Shown here: positions 7,690-14,698 of the stretch, one piece after another
Layout of the letters: each line of letters opens with the position of its first letter
How positions within the stretch are numbered: position 1 is the first letter of the stretch
From: VXNE01 sp965261535
GTDB lineage: Bacteria; Pseudomonadota; Gammaproteobacteria; Pseudomonadales; Azotimanducaceae
DNA: 64,000 bases
NCBI GenBank assembly: GCA_965261535.1
Contig: OZ253469.1
Span: 3,224,001-3,288,000, forward strand
Direction: 5' to 3'
The notes under the pieces: model-generated
What the model saw: only the letters and a program-made list of their open reading frames with translations
Told to the model about the DNA's origin: nothing
Databases searched by the model: none
Program-made: the position numbers and the translations under genes

Positions 7690-10600
7690 TCACGGTCTGA
7701 ACTGCAGCGTCCTCGGAACGAGCCGCGCCGGCTGCGACGCCAGCTTGTAGGCGGTCTCGATCCACTCGCAGATCATCTTGCGGGTATCTCTCGGATCGAT
7801 CATTTCTTCCATCTGGAATCTGGAGAGCGGTCCGACGGGTCCACGCGCGCTTTCGATGCGCGCCATGAGTTCGGCGCGGAGCGCCTCCGGGTCGTCGGAC
7901 TCCGCCAGTTGGCGCTTGTAGGCGGCTTCGATACCGCCCTCGGGCGGGATGCCGCCGACATCAGCCGCGGGCCAGGCGACGCGCACGGATGGCTGCGACC
8001 TCGGCGTCGCGTAGTTGTTGCCCGCCACGCCGAAACTGCGCCGCATGACCACGGTAAAAATGGGCACGCCAACCTGGGAAAAAGCGACCATCCACTCGCC
8101 GCCCTTGCGGATGGTTCCCGCCAGCTCGTGCTCGAGGCCGACGGCGAAGCCGGGGCTGTCGACCAGGTTCAGAATCGGCAGGTGGAACAGGTCGCAGAGG
8201 TCGAGGTGTCGCGTCAGCTTGGTGCAGCCGTCGGCGGTCAGGGCGCCGCCGTTCGGGTGTTGGCTGTCCGAGGCGATGACGCCGATGGGGTGGCCGTTGA
8301 AGCGGACGAACCCCGTCACCTGGTCCGTGGCCCAGAGGGGACCGATCTCGAAGAAGGAGTCGGCGTCCGCCATCAGGCGGATGGCCTTGCGGATGTCGAA
8401 TGTCGTGGTGCGCGTTCTCGGAATGAGCGCGAACAACTCCTCCTCCCGGCGTTCGGGAGGGTCGTCGGGGTTGGGCGACCAGATCGGAGGCGCGTCGTAA
8501 ACGCTGGATGGAAGATAGGAGAGGAACCGCCGCGCCATCGCGACCGCCTCTTGCTCGGTTTCCGCCAGGTTGTCCACCGAGCCGTTGCGGCAGTGGATAT
8601 GCCAGCCGCCGAGTTCCTCCTTGGAGATGTCGTAACCCATCGCATGAATCACGACCGGCGGCCCGGCGACGAATAGCTGGGCGATGTCTCGGACCATGAC
8701 CGAAAAGTGTCCGAGCACGGCCTTGGCGGCGCCGATGCCGACGACGCTTCCAAGCAGCATGTTGACCACCGGGACGGTGCTCAACTGTTCGGTATACATG
8801 GTGCTTCCAAGGTGACCAGGCAGGTACGAGCCGCCGCCGCCGGCGACGCGGGGCCGTCCCGCCTTGATCGCGCCAGTGCTTTCCTTGGCGGCACTTTCTC
8901 CTTCTTGCCTTTGCGCCGGCACCATGGCGGCGACGCTGCCGCCTCCCGACGAGCCGTCGAGCAGGCGCACGGAAGGCACGTGCATCTCCAGGGCCAGTTG
9001 GTCGAGATAGCGGCTCTTGGCGCCGATGGCGCCGTCCGCATGGCCACCCCGGGAAGTGAAGTCGTCCGCGCAGACCGCCACCGCACGCGTATCGATCTTG
9101 CCCCAGCCGCCGACATGGTTGGCGGGCGTGAAATCGACGATCTGCTCCGCAGCGTCATACGACGCGAAGCCGGCGATGCTGCCGACCTCGCGGAAGGTGC
9201 CGTCATCCAGCAGCAGATCGATGCGCTCGCGACAGGTCAGTTTGCCGCGACTGCGCTGCCGCACAACGCCCGGGTCGGTCGAACCGGGCGCCAGCCGCTT
9301 GAGCGCGAGACCTTGCATCGCGCGGATGTCGTCGAGCAGCGGCGCCCAGGTGCCGTCCGCGGTATCCGCGCCGACGTGCTCGCCTGTTTCCGTCGACGCC
9401 GGAGATACCAGCGCGACTACCTGACCGGCGGCAACGCTTTCGCCGGGGGACAGCGTCTGGGCCGCTGCAATAACGCCGGCGCAAGGTGCCGCGATGACGG
9501 TTTCCATCTTCATCGCGCTGACCACGAGCAACGTTTCGCCCAACCGCACGCTGGCGCCCGAGGCGACGCGGCATTCGACCACGGCGCCCGCGATCGGACA
9601 TTCGACGGCGCGTTGTCCATCCGCCGCCGCGAGGCCGGGTTTGTTCGCCCCGGTGCCAAGGTTGGCCGCCATGCCTGGGCGCAGGGCTGCCTGGCGGTCA
9701 AGCAGGCCGATCGCATTGCTCGCGGTGGAATCGGGCGGCGCGATGGGCGGCGCTTCGGCCAACAGGGAAGTCCTGGCATCGCCGCTGCGAACCTCCGGGT
9801 GCGACAGGATGCCGCGCAGTTCTGCCAGGTTCGTGGGCAGTCCCGAGATGTGGAACTCTTCCAGCGCCCGCAGCGTGCGGTCCACGGCGGACTCGAAGGA
9901 CGCGGAAGAGTTCGATGCGCCGATGACTTTCGCCAGCAGCGGATCGAATTGCGGCGGCGGCGCGTAACCCGCGTAGCCGCAAGCGTCTACGCGCACGCCG
10001 GGTCCCGACGGCTCCTTGTAAGCGGAGATGGCGCCGCCGCCTCGGGCGACGACGCGCGCCTGGACGGCGAACCCGCGCGGGGCGCCGACCGCTTTCTGAT
10101 CGCCGATACCCAATGCATGCAGTGACGCGCCGGCGGCGATGCGGAACTGCGCTTCGACAATGTCGATGCCGGTGACCTGCTCGGTGACCGTGTGCTCGAC
10201 CTGAATGCGTGGATTGCATTCGATGAAGTAGTACTCGCCGGTCTCCGGCACGACCAGGAATTCAACCGTACCGGCGTTGACATAGTGCGCGGCCCGAGCC
10301 AGTCGGACCGCGTCGGCGAGGAGCTTGTTTCGCGTTGTCTCGGCAAGCGCCGCCGCGGGCGCGACCTCGATGACTTTCTGGTTCCTTCGCTGTACGGAGC
10401 AGTCCCGCTCGTGCAGGTGCACGACGTTGCCGCCGGTATCGGCAAGCACCTGTACTTCGATGTGTCTCGGACGCCGTACGAAGCATTCCATGAAGAGCCG
10501 GTCGTCGCCGAAAGCGACCTCGGCTTCGCGCCGGCAGCTTTCGAAAGCCGCCTCGACATCCGCGGCCGTCTCGACGGTCCGCATGCCTCGACCGCCGCCG

Positions 10601-11091
10601 CCGGCGCAAGCCTTCAACATGACCGGGTAGCCGAGGCTTCGCGCCAGTTTAGCCGCCGCTTTCGGGGTGGCCAGCGGTGCATCGCTCCCGGCGATCACCG
10701 GAACTCCCTGGGCGCGCGCCAATTCCCGGGCGCGAACCTTGTCGCCGAAGAGCGCCAGCACTTCCGCGGATGGTCCGATGAACTGCAGGCCGGCATCCGC
10801 GCAGAGCTTCGCCATGCGGGGATTCTCCGACAGGAACCCGTAGCCCGGATGAACACAGTCGCATCCGCTCGCGACAGCCGTATCGACCAGGGCTTCGGCG
10901 TCGAGGTAGGCGCTCAGCGGGTCGCCGTCATCGTGGCCGATACGGCGCGCTTCGGTGGTCAACCGCGTGTGCAACGAAAGTGAATCGGCCGGAGCGTATA
11001 CGCTTAGCGACTCCATGCCCAAGGCGGAGGCGGCCTTGGCGATGCGAATAGCTATTTCGCCCCGGTTAGCTATCAGAACGCGCTTGTGCAA
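7690..11091 (-). CDS. Single-chain biotin-dependent acyl-CoA carboxylase (BC-BCCP-CT fusion)
   Basis: 1133 residues with three activities on one chain. Residues 1-445 are biotin carboxylase, with the ATP-grasp glycine loop AGGGGRGM (163-170), HERDCSVQRRNQKVIE and FIECNPRIQVEHTVTEQVTG. Residues about 490-570 are the biotin carrier, with AMKME at 526-530 (K528 carries biotin). Residues about 600-1133 are a carboxyltransferase with fused N and C halves (GSVVGIGAAKAVLGHFSVMV; VDSPGFAVGLEHELAG; MRRSFGVAGNNYATPR). Length and order match single-chain long-chain acyl-CoA carboxylases rather than bacterial AccABCD or PccAB. The substrate is unknown; propionyl-CoA or longer acyl-CoAs fit the acyl-CoA dehydrogenase neighbours. 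Confidence 0.9.
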   Translation of the reverse strand: MHKRVLIANRGEIAIRIAKAASALGMESLSVYAPADSLSLHTRLTTEARRIGHDDGDPLSAYLDAEALVDTAVASGCDCVHPGYGFLSENPRMAKLCADAGLQFIGPSAEVLALFGDKVRARELARAQGVPVIAGSDAPLATPKAAAKLARSLGYPVMLKACAGGGGRGMRTVETAADVEAAFESCRREAEVAFGDDRLFMECFVRRPRHIEVQVLADTGGNVVHLHERDCSVQRRNQKVIEVAPAAALAETTRNKLLADAVRLARAAHYVNAGTVEFLVVPETGEYYFIECNPRIQVEHTVTEQVTGIDIVEAQFRIAAGASLHALGIGDQKAVGAPRGFAVQARVVARGGGAISAYKEPSGPGVRVDACGYAGYAPPPQFDPLLAKVIGASNSSASFESAVDRTLRALEEFHISGLPTNLAELRGILSHPEVRSGDARTSLLAEAPPIAPPDSTASNAIGLLDRQAALRPGMAANLGTGANKPGLAAADGQRAVECPIAGAVVECRVASGASVRLGETLLVVSAMKMETVIAAPCAGVIAAAQTLSPGESVAAGQVVALVSPASTETGEHVGADTADGTWAPLLDDIRAMQGLALKRLAPGSTDPGVVRQRSRGKLTCRERIDLLLDDGTFREVGSIAGFASYDAAEQIVDFTPANHVGGWGKIDTRAVAVCADDFTSRGGHADGAIGAKSRYLDQLALEMHVPSVRLLDGSSGGGSVAAMVPAQRQEGESAAKESTGAIKAGRPRVAGGGGSYLPGHLGSTMYTEQLSTVPVVNMLLGSVVGIGAAKAVLGHFSVMVRDIAQLFVAGPPVVIHAMGYDISKEELGGWHIHCRNGSVDNLAETEQEAVAMARRFLSYLPSSVYDAPPIWSPNPDDPPERREEELFALIPRTRTTTFDIRKAIRLMADADSFFEIGPLWATDQVTGFVRFNGHPIGVIASDSQHPNGGALTADGCTKLTRHLDLCDLFHLPILNLVDSPGFAVGLEHELAGTIRKGGEWMVAFSQVGVPIFTVVMRRSFGVAGNNYATPRSQPSVRVAWPAADVGGIPPEGGIEAAYKRQLAESDDPEALRAELMARIESARGPVGPLSRFQMEEMIDPRDTRKMICEWIETAYKLASQPARLVPRTLQFRP

Positions 11092-11313
11092 GGTCTGGTC
11101 CTCCTCGGTAGTTCAGACGGCTTCGTCCCATGTACGACGCAACATCGTGATGTTCGCCGTTACGGCGAGGACGTTCTCGCGGCTGCGGCCGGGAGTCGGC
11201 AAAGCCCCGACTATTCAAGGTCACAATGCAATTGCAGCCAATGCAGTGCAAGTGCAATCATCGGCCGACAAACCGTGCGCCATGCCGGGCGCGCACCTTC
11301 TTCGAGATCGTGC
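11092..11313. other. Divergent intergenic region (carboxylase / MetF-like)
   Basis: 222 bases between two divergent starts, so it should hold both promoters. It contains a run of related short words around 11222-11262 (CAATGCAATTGCAG, CAATGCAGTGCAAG) that could be regulator half-sites. No pair of promoter boxes is convincing. Confidence 0.3.
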
Positions 11314-12183
11314 ATGAGCAATCTCTCAGACTCGCTGGCCAACAACGACTTCACCCTCACGGCGGAATTGAACCCGCCCAAGGGCACCGATCTGCGCGAC
11401 CTGTTCGATGCCGGCGAAGCGCTAAGACACCTGGTCACGGCTTTCAATCTGACCGATTCAGCCGCCTCGAGAATGGCGATGGCGCCGATAGCGGTCGCGC
11501 ACCTGTTAGGGGACCGGGGTATCGAATCTACCTTGCAGATCGCTGGTCGGGACCGGAACCGGTTGGCCATTCAGGCGGACATGCTGGCCGCCCATGCGCT
11601 CGGCGTAGCCAATATCGTTTGCATGACGGGTGATCCGCCTTCCGCTGGAGATCATCCCGAAGCGAAACCTGTTTTCGACCTTGGCGCGGAGGACATTCTC
11701 AAGGCGGCCAGTAGCCTGGCCTCAGGGCGTGACCTCTCGGGAAACAGCCTGAAGGACGGTCCGAACTTCTATCGGGGCGCAGTCGTCAATGTGGCCGTGC
11801 CGGACCTGGGCAGGGAAGTCGCTCGCATGGAGAAGAAGATCGAGTCGGGCGCACAGTTTTTCCAGACCAATGCCGTATTCGATCCATCCGGTTTCGAGGC
11901 GTTCATGAAGCGAGTCGAGGATTTCAACGTCCCCGTCCTGGCGGGAATCATCATGCTGAAGTCGGCCAGACAGGCACGCTACATGACCGAGAGGATTCCA
12001 GGGGTCGTCGTTCCCGACCACTTGACCGAGGAACTCGAAAACGCGGAGAACCTGGCCGAAACCAGCATCGACATCACGGGCGGGATCGTGAGGAATGTCG
12101 CGCCGATGTGCCAGGGCGTACACATCATGGCAATCGGCTGGGAGCACCGAATCCCGGCAGTCATGGAAGCCGCAGGGATGTGA
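11314..12183 (+). CDS. Methylenetetrahydrofolate reductase family protein (MetF-like)
   Basis: 289 residues from ATG 11314. It shows the FAD-binding TIM barrel of MetF: an early Glu in FTLTAELNPPKGTDL, GRDRNRLAIQADMLAAHALG, the signature NIVCMTGDPP, FFQTNAVFD (folate site) and a C-terminal IDITGGIVRNVAPMCQGVHI. The reaction is reduction of 5,10-methylene-THF to 5-methyl-THF for methionine synthesis. The protein belongs to the broader COG0685 group and is not a close match to E. coli MetF, so a related one-carbon enzyme is possible. A leader of 222 bases separates it from the divergent carboxylase gene. Confidence 0.8.
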   Translation: MSNLSDSLANNDFTLTAELNPPKGTDLRDLFDAGEALRHLVTAFNLTDSAASRMAMAPIAVAHLLGDRGIESTLQIAGRDRNRLAIQADMLAAHALGVANIVCMTGDPPSAGDHPEAKPVFDLGAEDILKAASSLASGRDLSGNSLKDGPNFYRGAVVNVAVPDLGREVARMEKKIESGAQFFQTNAVFDPSGFEAFMKRVEDFNVPVLAGIIMLKSARQARYMTERIPGVVVPDHLTEELENAENLAETSIDITGGIVRNVAPMCQGVHIMAIGWEHRIPAVMEAAGM

Positions 12184-12186
12184 GAG

Positions 12187-12846
12187 CTATTCGTCTCGCT
12201 GCGCTTTTGCCTCGTCGTCGGCGCTGCGCCGCTTTCTCGCCATGTCCACCAGGAAGTCGACCACTTCCATCACCTTCGTCCCTTCCACATCCGGAGAAAT
12301 TTCGATGCGATAGGTGCCGTCCACAATCATCGTGGGCACGGCGGTAACGCGGTACATTCGCGACTGCGCCTTCGCTTGTTGCACGCGGCTGTACACGCTG
12401 AACGAGTCCAATACGCTCAAGAACCGCCTTGCGTCGACTCCGCCCACGTCCCTAAAGAACCTGGCGAGGAGCGGGGGCTGGCGCAGATCGACGCCGTGCA
12501 GGTGAAGGGACTCGAACAGCGGATAGTGCACCTTGTCCGTCACGCGCAGTGCTTCGGCGCTGAAATAGACCTTTGCAAAGAGTTCCCAGGTGGGACTGAA
12601 GACCGCCGGTACGCGCCGGAAATCGACATCCTCCGCTTGGGCCGCCTGCCACCTTTGGAGCAGGGGTTCGAAATTGAAACAATGGACGCACGCGTAGGAA
12701 AAAACCTCGACCACCTCGATGCTGTCGGGGTTGCGGGTTTCCACCTGGATCGGTAGCAGGTCGTAGTGGGTCCCCGCCTCGAACGTTTGGCCCGCCGCTG
12801 GCAGGCCAAAAAAAACGGCAACGATCAGAGCGGTCCAAGTTCTCAT
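12187..12846 (-). CDS. dsbA: DsbA-like thiol:disulfide interchange protein
   Basis: 219 residues from ATG 12846, chosen because a signal peptide starts there (MRTWTALIVAVFFGLPAAGQ). The active site is FSYACVHCFNFEP, a CVHC dithiol instead of the common CPHC, and the cis-proline loop is TAVPTMIVDG. DsbA oxidises cysteines of exported proteins in the periplasm and is reoxidised by DsbB. In many gammaproteobacteria dsbA lies next to cytochrome c4, as here (same strand, 150 bases downstream). CVHC may tune the redox potential; this is inference. It is convergent with the MetF-like gene, with three bases between stops. Confidence 0.88.
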   Translation of the reverse strand: MRTWTALIVAVFFGLPAAGQTFEAGTHYDLLPIQVETRNPDSIEVVEVFSYACVHCFNFEPLLQRWQAAQAEDVDFRRVPAVFSPTWELFAKVYFSAEALRVTDKVHYPLFESLHLHGVDLRQPPLLARFFRDVGGVDARRFLSVLDSFSVYSRVQQAKAQSRMYRVTAVPTMIVDGTYRIEISPDVEGTKVMEVVDFLVDMARKRRSADDEAKAQRDE

Positions 12847-12996
12847 GCGAGCCCTCCAGCCGGCTTCACGATGTCGTTTCGCGTCATGAGTCCCGAGAAG
12901 CCCTTGTCGGGCGTTACGCTTGAGGAACGCCATCTTTCGCAATGTCTCCCTGCCCCGCGAAGCGGCGCAGACAAAGGCGCGGCTGCGTCACCCGCG

Positions 12997-13605
12997 TCAA
13001 TACAGTCCCTGAATATAGTTCGCAACGGCCCTGATCTCCGTATCCGTCAATCTGGACGCCACCCCGCGCATCATGCCGCCATAGTCGGCGTCGGTCTGGC
13101 GCACTCCTTCCCGATATGCGACGAGCTGTGCGACGACATACTCGAAACGCTGTCCGAACAGAACCGGGAACCCGGCCGGTGCATTGCCCGCTCCCGTCGG
13201 GGAGTGGCAGGCGGAGCAAGCGGCCACCCCCTTCGACATGATGCCGCCGCGATAGATCCGCATTCCTGCGTCGAGATTCTCGGCCTTGGACCGACCGACC
13301 TTGACGGGCATGGCGGCGTAGTGGTCGGCAAGATTCCGGAGGTCCTGTTCCGACTTGCCGACTAGCTGACCCGCCATCAGCGGCGCCGGGCGCGCGCCGG
13401 ACTGGATCATCTGCAGTTGGGTGAAGAGGTAACGGGCGTTTTGCCCGGCCAGATTCGGGTAGTCCGCGACGATTCCTGACGCGCCGTCCTGCCCGTGGCA
13501 CGACGCGCACACCGGGATCGTCGTTTCAAGCGCCGTCGGTTCGGCGGCGTTCGCGGTTGTGGCCAGCAGGGCGACGGCAAACATCGCCCACTTGGAAAAA
13601 CGCAT
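12997..13605 (-). CDS. Cytochrome c4, di-heme
   Basis: 202 residues from ATG 13605 with a signal peptide (MRFSKWAMFAVALLATTANA, cleaved before AEP). Two haem-attachment sites are seen, CASCH and CSACH, each followed by a Met-ligand region (ARPAPLMAGQL and DYGGMMRGVA). This is the two-domain c4 layout: an electron carrier in the periplasm or at the inner membrane, feeding terminal oxidases. Position between engB and dsbA is the usual gammaproteobacterial order. The frame is open far upstream into a repeat element, but that part is not coding. Confidence 0.93.
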   Translation of the reverse strand: MRFSKWAMFAVALLATTANAAEPTALETTIPVCASCHGQDGASGIVADYPNLAGQNARYLFTQLQMIQSGARPAPLMAGQLVGKSEQDLRNLADHYAAMPVKVGRSKAENLDAGMRIYRGGIMSKGVAACSACHSPTGAGNAPAGFPVLFGQRFEYVVAQLVAYREGVRQTDADYGGMMRGVASRLTDTEIRAVANYIQGLY

Positions 13606-13657
13606 GTCGGTTGTTCCACGCCGGTCCCAGCAGTGATGAGACCATGCACATATGGTT

Positions 13658-14049
13658 AGCCCGAACATTTCACCAAGCCGCTTGTTCCGTGACCGAATGT
13701 CATTCACTATCAATTGGATACTTCGATGCCTCCTGCAGTCCTGCCAGTTACTAACCGCGCTGGCCGCGCCCTCGCTGGTCTTTTGCCCGCGTGCACGCAC
13801 ATGCTCGCTGCACCATAAGGCATGGCTATGCGTCCGTCTCTCTTCTTGCGAGGGGTAACCCCCTCGCGCTGCTGTCTTCTTGCGATGGGTGCCCCCTCGC
13901 GCTGCTGTCTTCTTGCGATGGGTGCCCCCTCGCGCTGCTGTCTTCTTGCGATGGGTGCCCCCTCGCGCTCCCCGGCTGAAGGCTCCGAGCACGCACACGC
14001 GGGCGAAATCCTGCGCGATCATCGCGGCCCTTGATGAAATGTCCGGGCT
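13658..14049. mobile_element. MITE-like element 1 with inverted ends and hairpin array
   Basis: About 392 bases with no gene. The left end AGCCCGAACATTTCACCA (13658-13675) is inverted at the right end as TGATGAAATGTCCGGGCT (14032-14049), two mismatches over 18. Inside is an array of four ~33-base direct repeats (13845-13975). The right arm (about 13976-14049) is nearly identical to the right arm of a second element at 23130-23675. It separates cytochrome c4 from engB. There is no transposase, so any movement would depend on one elsewhere. Confidence 0.8.
13845..13975. repeat. Tandem array of four ~33-base hairpin units
   Basis: Each unit reads CTTGCGATGGGTGCCCCCTC then GCGCTGCTGTCTT with small changes. 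The first unit contains a perfect stem, GCGAGGGG / CCCCTCGC, around a four-base loop; later units keep it with a mismatch. Because 33 is a multiple of three, both strands show spurious repetitive reading frames. There are no spacers, so it is not a CRISPR. Confidence 0.85.
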
Positions 14050-14081
14050 AGACTGTTCGGGGCGCGACGGATTATAAACCG

Positions 14082-14678
14082 ATGGTGACTTTCTCCGCAC
14101 AGTTCCTCGCAGGCGCACCGCGGTTTGCCGAATGCCCGGCCGGTGGCCAACCCGAAGTGGCCTTTGTCGGCCGTTCCAACGCCGGCAAGTCGAGCACGCT
14201 CAATCGCTTGACCGGAACCAAGCGCCTGGCGCGCGTCAGCAAGACGCCGGGCAGAACCCGGATGCTCAACTTCTTCGACATCGCTGGCGGCGGGCGGTTC
14301 GTCGATCTGCCGGGATACGGATACGCGAACGCCAGCAAATCGGCCCGGCGCCTGTGGAGCCGCGCCATTGACGACTACCTTACGCAACGCGCAGACTTGG
14401 CCGCCATCGTTCTCGTGATGGACGCGCGTCATCCGCTGCAGCCGTTCGACCGCCAAATGCTGGACTGGGCGCGGTCGACCGGCACGCCGATGCTCGCCGT
14501 GCTGAACAAGTGCGACAAGTTGAAGCAGGGGCCGCGCACCATCGCGCAGAGCAACGTCGCCGCGCACGCCGCTTCGATAGCCAACGTCGAGGTATTGACC
14601 TTCTCCGCCAAGACCGGCTTCGGCGCGGATACCCTGGCGGAGTGGGTGGCAAGCTACTTACGCCACGCCGAAGACTGA
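14082..14678 (+). CDS. engB: Ribosome biogenesis GTP-binding protein YihA/YsxC
   Basis: 198 residues. This Era-like GTPase acts late in 50S subunit assembly. G1 is GRSNAGKSS (30-38), the G2 region lies in VSKTPGRTRMLNFF, G3 is DLPGYGYA, G4 is NKCDK and G5 is SAKTG. Length is typical. It starts at ATG 14082, 33 bases after the end of the MITE-like element, so its promoter either lies inside the element or was displaced by it. It is convergent with polA. Confidence 0.95.
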   Translation: MVTFSAQFLAGAPRFAECPAGGQPEVAFVGRSNAGKSSTLNRLTGTKRLARVSKTPGRTRMLNFFDIAGGGRFVDLPGYGYANASKSARRLWSRAIDDYLTQRADLAAIVLVMDARHPLQPFDRQMLDWARSTGTPMLAVLNKCDKLKQGPRTIAQSNVAAHAASIANVEVLTFSAKTGFGADTLAEWVASYLRHAED

Positions 14679-14698
14679 CGCGGCATTGCCCCGCAAAG

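Noticed and set aside
8707..10125. 472-residue plus-strand frame
   Set aside because: Antisense to the carboxylase gene; high GC leaves such frames open by chance, and the composition is arginine-rich with no motif.
13606..14118. N-terminal extension of cytochrome c4 with RKKTAARGGTH repeats
   Set aside because: It arises from the 33-base hairpin array; the signal peptide and start of c4 lie at 13605.
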